Source: JAAEQG01 sp043803085
Lineage (GTDB): Bacteria; Planctomycetota; Phycisphaerae; UBA1845
DNA length: 29,355 nucleotides
Assembly (NCBI GenBank): GCA_043803085.1
Contig: JAZDKM010000026.1
Coordinates: 1-29,355, forward strand
Reading direction: 5' to 3'
Positions within the stretch are counted from its first letter, which is position 1. Each line of letters opens with the position of its first letter. A program made the translations under genes and the position numbers. The notes beneath the pieces are model-generated. The model ran no database searches. It worked only from the letters and a program-made list of their open reading frames with translations, and was not told the DNA's origin. Shown here piece by piece: positions 16,851 through 23,529 of this stretch.

Positions 16851-17175
16851 GGTCGAGGTCCTCATCCGGCGGCTTGTGCATGCTCCAGACGTCCGGGACG
16901 CGGGTAGGTCCCGCGGGCTTGTGCCGGAGCCGCTCCTTGTAGCGGCGACTCGCCCGCCACAGCGCCCACCAAGCGAAGGCGAGAATCAGCAGCACCAGCA
17001 CGCCGTAGAACAAGGCGGCGTAGAGCCGAGCGGAATGCTGCAGCGCCTCCTGGGTGGCTCCGCCGACATCGACGGGCCGCGCCTGGGCGACCAGAACACA
17101 AATGGAGAATGGAGAATGGAGAATGGAGAATGGGAGAGCACGCAAGCACTCGATCCTGCATGGCTCATGCTTCAT
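16840..17175 (-). CDS. Small single-pass membrane protein with repeat-derived N-terminus
   Basis: 111 residues from the ATG at 17175. One membrane helix (about LYAALFYGVLVLLILAFAWWALW, residues 51-73) is followed by a basic juxtamembrane stretch RRYKERLRHKP and an acidic tail ending DEDLDHER. The N-terminal FSILHSPFSI segment is the translation of a heptamer array (17101-17136), so the original start may have differed: the array creates a hydrophobic, signal-like N-terminus before a plausible Ala-Arg-Pro junction. The stop codon overlaps the SDR start region (ATGAGCGCTGA). The function is unknown; the overlap suggests expression with the reductase. Confidence 0.6.
   Translation of the reverse strand: MKHEPCRIECLRALPFSILHSPFSICVLVAQARPVDVGGATQEALQHSARLYAALFYGVLVLLILAFAWWALWRASRRYKERLRHKPAGPTRVPDVWSMHKPPDEDLDHER
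17101..17136. repeat. Heptamer tandem array AATGGAG
   Basis: Four perfect units of AATGGAG and a fifth with one extra G. The array lies within the 5' end of the small membrane-protein gene at 16840-17175, where it encodes repeated FSILHSP-like residues. Confidence 0.9.
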
Positions 17176-17225
17176 TCTCCACGCTCCTCTTCTGGCTGCT
17201 GCGGCATTCCGCCGGCCAACGTCTG

Positions 17226-18179
17226 TTACCAGTCTTTCCGCGGGTCCTGGTGAACGGTCTTGGCGAGCGTCTCGAATAACTGTTTCTGTTCCGGGGTGAG
17301 GTCCCTGGGAACGACCACGCCAATGATCACGATCTGGTCCCCGCGCTGCCCCGAATCGCCGTGCGGGATACCCTTGCCCCGCAGCCGCAGCCGGCTTCCG
17401 CCGCTGGTTCCCGGCGGCAGAGTCATCGTCATCGTCCCGTTAATGGTGGGAACGTCGATCTTTGCTCCTAGCGTCGCCTCGGCGACCGACACGGGTACCT
17501 CCACATGAATGTCGCTCCCGTGACGCTCGAAGAACTTGTGGGACCGGACGTCGCAGATCAGGAACAGGTCGCCGCGCGGGCCCCCGTCAGGGCCCGGCGG
17601 GCCTTTGCCGCGGAGGCGGATGCGCTGGCCGTTTTCTACGCCGGGCGGAATGGTGACGCTCAGCGTCTCGCGTCGTCCGTCGTCGGCGGTGGCGAGCTGC
17701 ACGTCCACCTTGGCACCATGAATAGCCTGCTCGAAAGAGAGGGACAGGTGTTGTTCCACGTCGGCGCCGCGTCGCGGTGCGGCGGCGCGGCGGCGCCGCC
17801 CTGCCCCTTGGCCGAAGAAGCTACTGAAAACGCTGGCCTGATCCTTCGAACCGCCGCCGAACGCGGTGAACAGGTCCTCCAGGTCGTCAAAGTTGATCTG
17901 TGAGCCGCCACCCCAGGTGTAGACCCGCTGCCCCTGCGGTTGTTCCTGCCAGCGGCCCACGCCGGCGCGGCCGAAGTGGTCATACTCCCGCCGTTTGTCC
18001 GCGTCACTCAGCACCTCGTAGGCCTCTTGCACCTCCTTGAATTTGGCTTCGGCGGCTTTGTTGCCCGGATTCCGATCGGGGTGATATTGCTTCGCCAGCT
18101 TGCGATAGGCGCGCTTGATCTCGTCCTGCGTCGCGGACCGCCCCACGCCCAAAATACCGTAATAGTCCTCTTTACTCAT
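17226..18179 (-). CDS. cbpA: DnaJ-family co-chaperone without zinc finger (CbpA-like)
   Basis: 317 residues. The J-domain (1-70) carries the HPD motif (His33-Asp35) that stimulates DnaK ATPase, flanked by IKRAYRKLAKQY and FKEVQEAYEVLSDADKRREYDHFG. A Gly/Phe-rich linker with GWGG-like residues follows (about 75-115), then the two beta-sandwich substrate-binding domains (VEQHLSLSFEQAIHGAK to the LRLRGKGIP repeats). The CxxCxGxG zinc repeats of type A DnaJ are absent, and length and layout match CbpA. It probably delivers clients to DnaK. A TATAAT box for it lies at 18231-18236; no CIRCE operator is seen. The promoter overlaps that of the divergent nitrilase-like gene. Confidence 0.93.
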   Translation of the reverse strand: MSKEDYYGILGVGRSATQDEIKRAYRKLAKQYHPDRNPGNKAAEAKFKEVQEAYEVLSDADKRREYDHFGRAGVGRWQEQPQGQRVYTWGGGSQINFDDLEDLFTAFGGGSKDQASVFSSFFGQGAGRRRRAAAPRRGADVEQHLSLSFEQAIHGAKVDVQLATADDGRRETLSVTIPPGVENGQRIRLRGKGPPGPDGGPRGDLFLICDVRSHKFFERHGSDIHVEVPVSVAEATLGAKIDVPTINGTMTMTLPPGTSGGSRLRLRGKGIPHGDSGQRGDQIVIIGVVVPRDLTPEQKQLFETLAKTVHQDPRKDW

Positions 18180-18230
18180 AGGTGAAGCGCTGGAACCGGT
18201 TTCACCGATGGTTCATTCCGGTCTCTCAGG

Positions 18231-18236
18231 ATTATA
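18231..18236 (-). promoter_or_regulatory. -10 box for the CbpA-like gene
   Basis: The minus strand reads TATAAT at 18236-18231, about 50 nt before the start codon. The upstream -35 is poor (TTCAAC or TTTTCA at 15-18 nt). It overlaps the divergent promoter at 18253-18280, so the two may compete. Confidence 0.5.
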
Positions 18237-18252
18237 GGTGGGTCCGCGTTGG

Positions 18253-18280
18253 TTGAAAAGCAAACCCCGGCGGCTATGCT
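18253..18280 (+). promoter_or_regulatory. Promoter of the nitrilase-like gene, probably leaderless
   Basis: TTGAAA (18253-18258), a 16-nt spacer and TATGCT (18275-18280); the ATG begins at 18287, exactly where transcription should start. No ribosome binding site fits in the 6-nt gap. Confidence 0.6.
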
Positions 18281-18286
18281 GCCCGC

Positions 18287-19735
18287 ATGACGAAATCCTC
18301 CACGACCCTCAAGGCGGCCGCGGCGCAGTTGCGGGCGTCGAAGCTGACGGCCCCGGCCGATGCTCTCGCCGACATCGACTGGGCGATCGACCAGGCCGCC
18401 GACCGCGGCGCGGAACTGCTCGTACTGCCGGAGTGCGCCTACCCGGCCTATGCTATTGGGAGCGCAGCGGCCTATCGGGCGGCCGGTGTGCTCGACAACG
18501 CCACGTTCTTTGCGGAGTTGTCGTCCCGGGCGAAGCGGCATGGCCTGCACCTCGTGTGCGGATTTATCGAGGACCGCGGCGCGGCGCTGGCCAACGCCGC
18601 GGTGGTGATCGACCATCGGGGCCGCGTGCTGGGCATCCATCGCAAGACCTTTCTCTGGGGTGATGACAACGATCTGTTCGTCCCCGGCGACGAGGTGGTC
18701 CCGATCCAGACACGCTGGGGCAAGATCGGCCTCGTGATCTGTGCCGACGCGCGTGCCCCCGAGACCGTCCACGCCTTGGCTGCCCAGCACGCTCGGCTCA
18801 TCTGTGTGCCGACCTGCTGGGTGAACGTGGCGCGGACCCCCGGTACGTATTACAACCCGCAGCCCGATTTCCTGATCGCCGCGCGGGCCCGCGAGTTCGC
18901 GGTGCCCTTGGTCTGCGCGAACAAGTTCGGCATGGAAACGCCCGACCTGGGCTACTGCGGGCAAAGCCTCATCGTCGATCACACCGGCCGGACGTTGGCC
19001 CAGGCGCCGCCGGACGAAGCGGTGGTGCTGGTGGCCGATGTCGCCGTACACCCGCCCGTCGTGCCCAGGTTATCGGGCGAGGTCCGCGATCGGCTGGAGA
19101 CGGAGGAGCCGCCGGTGCTGCCCGAGGCCGACGGTTTGGGCGAGGTCACCGTGGCGGCGGTGCCAACCTGCTGCCTCCTGCCCCTGACTGACGACGAGGA
19201 TGGCCATGACCTCCTGGAGGCCTTGGCCAGCCAGGGCACGAGCGTCATCGGTACCAGCCTGCCGAACGTGGAGACGGCCGAACGGTTTGCGGTCTACGCC
19301 CGCGCGCTGGGGCAGTGGCTGGTGGGCGACGCGGTGCGCGATCGGGTGGTCTGCGAGGCATTCGGGACCTATGCTTGCATCCGGGGCAGTCGGACCCTGT
19401 CTTATGCTATCGCCCGGGCTCGGGCGTTGGAGGGTGCCGCCATTCTGTTCGTGACCGGCATGCCTGATGATCAGGCGATCCTTCGTGCCCGCGCAGCGGA
19501 AAACCGGGTTTACGTGGTGGGGACCTCCCAGTCCGCCGCCATCATCATTGCGCCGGATGGGGCCGTTTTGGCGGCGTGTACGTCCGCTGCGCCCCAGCCG
19601 GTGACCGCAACGATTGACCTGCGCCTGGCGGCCGACAAACACGTCTATCCCAAGACGGACATCTGGGCGCAGCGCCGCATGCATGCGTGCCGGGCCGCCT
19701 TCGGCAAAGCCCGCATTGCCGCCCATGGGGCGTGA
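18287..19735 (+). CDS. Carbon-nitrogen hydrolase (nitrilase superfamily) with a second degenerate domain
   Basis: 482 residues, against about 260-330 for single-domain members. The N-terminal half is an intact CN-hydrolase: catalytic Glu49 in LPECAYP, Lys120 in HRKTFLW and Cys152 in LVICADARAPE, followed by GTYYNPQPDFLIAARAREF. It should hydrolyse a small amide or nitrile; the substrate is unknown. From about residue 283 a second copy of the fold is suggested (VAAVPTCCLLPL start, LSYAIARARALEGAAILFVTG, ARAAENRVYVVGTSQSAAIIIAPDG), but it lacks a recognisable Glu-Lys-Cys triad: the nucleophile strand region reads VVCEAFGTYACIRGSRT. It may be a regulatory or dimer-mimicking domain. The ATG lies 6 nt after a -10 box. 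Confidence 0.85.
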   Translation: MTKSSTTLKAAAAQLRASKLTAPADALADIDWAIDQAADRGAELLVLPECAYPAYAIGSAAAYRAAGVLDNATFFAELSSRAKRHGLHLVCGFIEDRGAALANAAVVIDHRGRVLGIHRKTFLWGDDNDLFVPGDEVVPIQTRWGKIGLVICADARAPETVHALAAQHARLICVPTCWVNVARTPGTYYNPQPDFLIAARAREFAVPLVCANKFGMETPDLGYCGQSLIVDHTGRTLAQAPPDEAVVLVADVAVHPPVVPRLSGEVRDRLETEEPPVLPEADGLGEVTVAAVPTCCLLPLTDDEDGHDLLEALASQGTSVIGTSLPNVETAERFAVYARALGQWLVGDAVRDRVVCEAFGTYACIRGSRTLSYAIARARALEGAAILFVTGMPDDQAILRARAAENRVYVVGTSQSAAIIIAPDGAVLAACTSAAPQPVTATIDLRLAADKHVYPKTDIWAQRRMHACRAAFGKARIAAHGA

Positions 19736-19746
19736 AGCGTTCACTA

Positions 19747-19854
19747 AGAGCGTCTAACAGAAAGATGTGGGACCGGCTTTCCAGCCGGTCAGCGACAGGC
19801 TAGAAAGCCTGTCCCACAGGTCCATTCTATCAGGTCCATTCTATTAGAAGCTCT
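19747..19854. repeat. 108-bp element with inverted ends and CCGGCTTTCCAGCCGG hairpin
   Basis: Terminal inverted repeats AGAGCGTCTAACAGA and, on the opposite strand, AGAGCTTCTAATAGA (13/15). Inside are two hairpins: ACCGGCTTTCCAGCCGGT and ACAGGCTAGAAAGCCTGT, plus a direct repeat of AGGTCCATTCTAT. It ends 5 bp before the stop codon of the DinB-like gene. A half copy lies at 23463-23514 in the opposite orientation. Confidence 0.85.
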
Positions 19855-19859
19855 AAGGC

Positions 19860-20474
19860 TCAGAGGGGAAAGCCGGTTCCGCGGTGTAAGCACTTAACTA
19901 TCGCCTCGATCTGGCGGCGGTGGATGCGCTGGTGCATGGCCGCCAGGCAGTGCCACTGGTGCACGTTGATCTCGCCGAACCACGGGTGATCCAGCAGCCG
20001 GCGGGAGCGGCGCTCGCCGATCTCCTCACGCATCCGCCGCTGGTAGCGTGCCAGAAGGCTGCGGTAGGCCTGGATGGCCTCCGCGGCCGGCAGTTTCCCG
20101 GGCGGCTTCACCCCGGCGATGTCCACGCGAGCCGACGGCGCCTGATCGTGGCTGAGGGCGACGACGATCTCCGCCATGATCTCGCCGACGATGATCAGGT
20201 GTTCCAAAGCCAGCGCCACCGACCAATAGCGCGAACTGTCCTCGATGCCGATGACGCCGTACACCAGCACACGGGTGGCGAGTTCATCACCGGTCAGAGG
20301 CTCCGCCAGATCGAGAACCCGCCGGCCCTCCCGCTGAAACACCCGCTGGGCGCCGTCCCAGGAATGCGTCAGGCAGAAGTAGGGCAGCAGGAAATAGCGC
20401 CCCATCAAGGCCTGGGACCAGGGCAGACCCGCCCCGGGCGGGGCGAGCACAGGATGATCGCTTTTGCGGCCCAT
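19860..20474 (-). CDS. DinB-like / DUF1569-type four-helix protein
   Basis: 204 residues from 20474, or 181 from the ATG at 20405 (MGRYFLLPYFCLTHSW), which may be truer because the first 23 residues include a low-complexity GC-rich stretch. The body is helical, with putative metal ligands in LALEHLIIVGE and in the C-terminal AMHQRIHRRQIEAI, the usual arrangement of DinB-superfamily proteins (Zn-dependent thiol S-transferases or damage-inducible proteins of unknown role). HPWFGEINVHQWHCLAAMH matches the DUF1569 pattern, in which HP-F-G precedes the last helix. The C-terminal HRGTGFPL resembles translated repeat DNA, suggesting the end has been altered by the adjacent element. Its substrate is unknown. 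Confidence 0.6.
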   Translation of the reverse strand: MGRKSDHPVLAPPGAGLPWSQALMGRYFLLPYFCLTHSWDGAQRVFQREGRRVLDLAEPLTGDELATRVLVYGVIGIEDSSRYWSVALALEHLIIVGEIMAEIVVALSHDQAPSARVDIAGVKPPGKLPAAEAIQAYRSLLARYQRRMREEIGERRSRRLLDHPWFGEINVHQWHCLAAMHQRIHRRQIEAIVKCLHRGTGFPL

Positions 20475-20487
20475 GGGTTTGGAGGTT

Positions 20488-20594
20488 CCGCCCCGAGAGG
20501 GGCGGAGGATGATTCCTTCGCCCCTCTCGGGGCGAAGGGTTTCTCGCGCCGGCCTACCCCGGGTTCCGCCCGGGGCGGTAGTGGGTTAGTTTGA
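20488..20594. repeat. Palindrome cluster at the left edge of the low-GC block
   Basis: Three hairpins: CCGCCCCGAGAGGGGCGG (20488-20505), CGCCCCTCTCGGGGCG (20519-20534) and CCCCGGG-TTC-CGCCCGGGG (about 20557-20575), then GTAGTGGGTTAGTTTGA (20578-20594). This last 17-mer recurs inverted at 23366-23382 with one mismatch, flanking a 2.8-kb block. Confidence 0.8.
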
Positions 20595-20597
20595 ATC

Positions 20598-21032
20598 CTA
20601 CTTGGTCTTGCGTCCAAGACCGTACCCGCCGGCAAAACCAAGTAATGCGGAGAGTAGGGGGGCGAGGAACTGAGACTTGTCTCTTTCTATTAAATAAACG
20701 ATCAGGAATAGAGTAATTGCCACGGTGATCGAGAAGACAGCCAACTGAAACCAGCGCGATCCTTTAGCAAACGCAAAATTCTTATCAGCGTTATCTTTCG
20801 CTAATTCCATCGCCTTGATGATGTGCTCGGGGGTGATCTTTGCGGTGATTGGATCGAAGCCCGTTCTCGCTTCGAGGAATAAAGAGACCACCTTTTGGCG
20901 AACTTCGGGCGGTATTTTCTCGGCCAGTTCCGGAGGAAGGAAGTCTCCTCCGGATGGACCGGCGCTCCGCTCGTGGATTTCGTCAGACTTTGTAAGGTCT
21001 GTTTTGCCTTGTTCGTTCTGTTCCTTCTGCAT
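20598..21032 (-). CDS. Hypothetical membrane protein with C-terminal helical hairpin
   Basis: 144 residues. A polar, charged N-terminus (MQKEQNEQGK) leads to a helix rich in PPELAEKIPPEVRQKV, a middle region TAKITPEHIIKAMELAKDNADKN, and two C-terminal membrane helices (WFQLAVFSITVAITLFLIVYLI and SALLGFAGGYGLG) separated by ERDKSQFLAPL. The layout recalls DUF2335-like membrane proteins; I cannot confirm membership. The ATG comes 6 nt after the stop of the upstream frame at 21038, so the two are probably cotranscribed. Codons are AT-richer than in neighbouring genes, as across the whole block, suggesting acquisition. The function is unknown. Confidence 0.7.
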   Translation of the reverse strand: MQKEQNEQGKTDLTKSDEIHERSAGPSGGDFLPPELAEKIPPEVRQKVVSLFLEARTGFDPITAKITPEHIIKAMELAKDNADKNFAFAKGSRWFQLAVFSITVAITLFLIVYLIERDKSQFLAPLLSALLGFAGGYGLGRKTK

Positions 21033-21037
21033 TTCTG

Positions 21038-21322
21038 TCAGCGCATACTGATGTTGGACGCTCCAAAGCCTTGGAAACGCCTTTCTGAGGGCTCACTTTT
21101 GAGGGAACCTGAGATGATGCCCCTGGTATAGTCTACAATCCATGACCGAACCTGCTCAACCGTTGCATCTGGTGCCGGAATGGTTAAAGGGAAGCTTCCG
21201 GAGTCAGGCCCAGAAATCCCACCGGGCGTCCGTTCCACCGGCTGTGACCAATCGTGATATACAGACATAACCTGGAGCATGTTAAAGCCCAACTTTAGCG
21301 GCGCGGTGCAGTTACCCGCCAT
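21038..21322 (-). CDS. Hypothetical protein upstream of the 20598-21032 gene
   Basis: 94 residues from the ATG at 21322 (a TTG at 21343 would add seven). No recognisable domain. It contains NMLQVMSVYHDW, a Pro/Gly-rich middle and an amphipathic helix ATVEQVRSWIVDYTRGIISG. Support comes from its tight 5-bp spacing to the next gene and the lack of a better frame on either strand. It may be spurious. Confidence 0.4.
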   Translation of the reverse strand: MAGNCTAPLKLGFNMLQVMSVYHDWSQPVERTPGGISGPDSGSFPLTIPAPDATVEQVRSWIVDYTRGIISGSLKSEPSERRFQGFGASNISMR

Positions 21323-21444
21323 ATTGTAGTATTTCTCCACCAATCAGTCCATCGACTTCTACCGTTTTTAGGTTTAGGGGGCAAGGGCTCCAACTGTTTT
21401 TTTCGTACCAAAAAGGTTTCGGGGCAATCTGGGTGGTATCTGGC

Positions 21445-21473
21445 TTGCGTGAGTTCTACCAGCACCATAGAAT
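21445..21473 (+). promoter_or_regulatory. Promoter of the 83-residue gene, probably leaderless
   Basis: TTGCGT (21445-21450), a 17-nt spacer and TAGAAT (21468-21473); the ATG at 21480 is 6 nt after the -10 box. There is no ribosome binding site. Confidence 0.55.
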
Positions 21474-21479
21474 CAAGCA

Positions 21480-21731
21480 ATGCGTAAACGCTCAAGCAAG
21501 GGTGGCAAGCGACTGGACCTGAACGAAATCGCTAAGGCAATCGTCGATGCGAGCACTTCGGAATCGCCCCCAGAGCCAGAACAGCCGTCTAAAAACCCCG
21601 CTGCCGTTGAACTTGGCCGTCTCGGCGGCCTAAAGGGCGGCAAGGCCAGGGCTGCTAAGCTCAGCGCGAAGCGCCGCACTGCAATCGCCCGAAGAGCCGC
21701 TCAAGCACGTTGGTCCGAACATAAGAAATAA
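21480..21731 (+). CDS. Small basic protein, 'NPAAVxLGRxGGLKGGKARA' family
   Basis: 83 residues. The C-terminal half, NPAAVELGRLGGLKGGKARA followed by KLSAKRRTAIARRAAQARW, is a highly conserved motif of a widespread family of small Lys/Arg/Ala-rich proteins often annotated as hypothetical or histone H1-like. The pattern suggests nucleic-acid binding; no biochemical role is established to my knowledge. The N-terminal half is acidic/proline-rich and variable. It is followed 58 nt later by another small co-directional gene with its own promoter. Such genes often sit in mobile or accessory DNA, which fits this low-GC block. Confidence 0.8.
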   Translation: MRKRSSKGGKRLDLNEIAKAIVDASTSESPPEPEQPSKNPAAVELGRLGGLKGGKARAAKLSAKRRTAIARRAAQARWSEHKK

Positions 21732-21754
21732 TCGCATCGCATTGCATTTTTCTC

Positions 21755-21782
21755 TTGCATGGCATTTCTGATGACCTATAAT
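21755..21782 (+). promoter_or_regulatory. Promoter of the 148-residue gene, probably leaderless
   Basis: TTGCAT (21755-21760), a 16-nt spacer and a consensus TATAAT (21777-21782). The ATG at 21790 coincides with the expected transcription start, and there is no ribosome binding site. Confidence 0.65.
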
Positions 21783-21789
21783 TCGCCGC

Positions 21790-22236
21790 ATGGCCATACG
21801 TCTGAAAATCGAGGGATGCGTTGCTGAGTGCGACACCGCAGAAGAGGCTGCCGCATTTCACAAACTCGTTTCTCAACGATCTATCGGCGCTCCAGCAACA
21901 GCGCGACGTGGTCGGCCTCCTAGCAATGGGCATGTTCCACATCGCCTTGAGAAGAAGAAGGCCGACCTGGATACGACGTTGGCTTTCCTTCGAGTTTTGG
22001 CCTCGAAACCAGCGGGGATAGCTAGCGATGCTCTCGTAGAAACCTTGAAACTTCGAGGGCCACGCGGAATCGGCGGCGCACTGATGAAATTCCGGCGCGT
22101 CGTAATAGAGCATAATTTCTCAGCCGGTGATGCGTTCAGAATGGTCGGCGTGCGCGCCGATCGCCGATGGAAACCGGGCAAACAGATTGAATCGGTTATG
22201 GCAACGCTCGGTGGATCAACAGGAGGTGATGCTTAA
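21790..22236 (+). CDS. Hypothetical protein with winged-helix-like C-terminus
   Basis: 148 residues. The N-terminal beta-strand pattern MAIRLKIEGCVAECDTAEEAAAF is common in small accessory proteins that start with a short sheet and an acidic helix. A basic Gly/Pro linker (ARRGRPPSNGH) follows, then a helical domain (TLAFLRVLASKPAGIASDALVETLKLRGPRGIGGALMKFRRVV) that looks like a winged helix, suggesting a DNA-binding regulator. The function is otherwise unknown. It has its own consensus promoter and a start codon at the predicted transcript 5' end. Its stop codon overlaps the ATG of a 20-codon frame preceded by GGAGGTGAT. Confidence 0.7.
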   Translation: MAIRLKIEGCVAECDTAEEAAAFHKLVSQRSIGAPATARRGRPPSNGHVPHRLEKKKADLDTTLAFLRVLASKPAGIASDALVETLKLRGPRGIGGALMKFRRVVIEHNFSAGDAFRMVGVRADRRWKPGKQIESVMATLGGSTGGDA

Positions 22237-22298
22237 TGAGAGGTTTCAGGGGGCGAACTGCCGCCCCAGGAAAAATAGAAAACGAACGCAGCGCTTGA
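22236..22298 (+). CDS. Possible 20-residue coupled micro-ORF
   Basis: The sequence TAATG joins the stop of the preceding gene to an ATG with a strong Shine-Dalgarno (GGAGGTGAT, 22222-22230), the clearest in this block. The frame (MRGFRGRTAAPGKIENERSA) runs into the first arm of the hairpin at 22283. It is too short to judge as a gene; it could be a translated leader or a chance result. Confidence 0.25.
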   Translation: MRGFRGRTAAPGKIENERSA

Positions 22299-22362
22299 GT
22301 TGTGACCCCCAGGACGCTGCGTTCGAGCAGTCGTAGGCTTCCGGGCCGGCGAACCGGCCCGG
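22283..22362. terminator. Two strong hairpins closing the small-gene cluster
   Basis: An 11-bp perfect stem CGAACGCAGCG / CGCTGCGTTCG (22283-22293 with 22315-22325, 21-nt loop), followed by CCGGGCCGG-CGAA-CCGGCCCGG (22341-22362). No T-run follows either, so they are not classical intrinsic terminators; the second resembles the REP-type palindromes elsewhere. Position between the small genes and the transposase suggests a transcription barrier. Confidence 0.5.
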
Positions 22363-22498
22363 TGGCCTTGATCTCGCCCTTTTCAGGGCATCCTAGGCAC
22401 CGACGGATGTTCGCGCCACCGGTGCCACCCTTCTTTATTGTCTTCAATGATATCGACCTGCAAACTGATTTACAAGCAGTCTTTTTGATACTTTTTGC

Positions 22499-22527
22499 TT
22501 GACATTGCATGTCCGCTCAAGTATATT
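22499..22527 (+). promoter_or_regulatory. Near-consensus promoter of the transposase gene, probably leaderless
   Basis: A perfect TTGACA (22499-22504), a 17-nt spacer and TATATT (22522-22527). The ATG at 22535 is 7 nt after the -10 box. This is the strongest promoter in the window by hexamer match, unusual for a transposase gene, which is normally expressed weakly. Confidence 0.7.
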
Positions 22528-22534
22528 AGTCAGT

Positions 22535-23374
22535 ATGAACCGGCTAAGCAAAGAAGATCGGGTTCGGGTTATCGCGGCCCTGGTGGAAGGCAACTCCATT
22601 CGGGCGACATGCCGCATGACTGGTGTTGCCAAGAACACCGTGGTCAAGTTGCTGGTGGACCTCGGTTTGGCATGCACTTCCTATCAAGATCGCATGATCC
22701 GCGGCCTTCGGTGTAGGCGTATCCAGTGCGACGAAATCTGGGCATTCTGCTATGCCAAGGAAAAGAACCTTCCCGGGCATTTGAAGGGGCAATTCGGCTT
22801 TGGTGACGTGTGGACCTGGACGGCGATGGACGCCGATACGAAGCTCGTCCCCTCGTTTATGATAGGACGGCGTGACGCTCCTACGGCGCGAGAGTTCATG
22901 CTTGACTTGGCCGGACGGGTCATCAACCGGATTCAGCTAACCACGGACGGCTATAAGGTGTACTTGGACGCCGTTGAGAACGCCTTTGAATTCGAGGTAG
23001 ACTTTGCTCAGCTTGTGAAGCTCTACGGGGAAGCGCCGGAAGGGGACGTGCGTTACAGTCCGGCCGTGTGCAACGGCAGCAAGAAGACGGTAATAACCGC
23101 CCTACCGGATAAAGACCACGTATCCACCAGGTACGTCGAACGGCAAAATTTGACGATGCGGATGTCGATGCGGCGTTTTGCCCGGTTGACCAACGGATTC
23201 AGCAAGAAGGTCGAAAACCTCGTGCACGCCGTCGCCCTCCACTACATGCACTACAACTTTGCCCGCATTCATCAGACCTTGGGAACAACGCCAGCCGTAG
23301 CCGCGGGTTTGTCCGATCATCCCTGGACGATAGCTGAGATCGTTGGCCTCTTGGATTCCGAGTCGTCAAACTAA
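22535..23374 (+). CDS. IS1-like DDE transposase
   Basis: 279 residues from MNRLSKEDRVRVI, the usual start of this family and 7 nt after the -10 box. The N-terminal helix-turn-helix (VIAALVEGNSIRATCRMTGVAKNTVVKLL) would bind element ends. The RNase H-like core shows the catalytic acidic residues: CDEIWAF, then LTTDGYKVY, and later YVERQNLTMRMSMRRF with Glu. MHYNFARIHQTLGTTPAVAAG closes the domain. It is widely annotated as IS1-family, but here a single uninterrupted frame replaces the two-frame IS1 insAB arrangement. No clear terminal repeats or target duplication lie immediately around the gene; the closest candidates are the inverted 17-mers at 20578 and 23366, the latter overlapping the stop codon. 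Confidence 0.9.
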   Translation: MNRLSKEDRVRVIAALVEGNSIRATCRMTGVAKNTVVKLLVDLGLACTSYQDRMIRGLRCRRIQCDEIWAFCYAKEKNLPGHLKGQFGFGDVWTWTAMDADTKLVPSFMIGRRDAPTAREFMLDLAGRVINRIQLTTDGYKVYLDAVENAFEFEVDFAQLVKLYGEAPEGDVRYSPAVCNGSKKTVITALPDKDHVSTRYVERQNLTMRMSMRRFARLTNGFSKKVENLVHAVALHYMHYNFARIHQTLGTTPAVAAGLSDHPWTIAEIVGLLDSESSN

Positions 23375-23514
23375 CCCATTACCCCCGGGGCTACGATCCT
23401 TGGCCCCTGCCGGGGCCAAGATGGCCGTGGATGAATCATTATGGGATCCTACTTAGCCCATCGCTGACCGGCTGGAAAGCCGGTTCCACATCTTCTTGCG
23501 TAGACGCTCTAAGG
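23366..23514. repeat. Repeat cluster at the right edge of the low-GC block
   Basis: It begins with TCAAACTAACCCATTAC (23366-23382, inverted copy of 20578-20594), continues with CCCCCGGGG and GGCCCCTGCCGGGGCC hairpins, and ends with a half copy (about 23463-23514) of the 108-bp element at 19747, reading outward to AGACGCTCTAAGG. The other half of that element is missing here. Confidence 0.8.
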
Positions 23515-23529
23515 AAGCTCCCCCGGTCT

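Noticed and set aside
22341..22362. Intrinsic terminator with GC-rich 9-bp stem
   Set aside because: It is kept only as a possible barrier, because no T-run follows and the same kind of palindrome occurs as a dispersed repeat.
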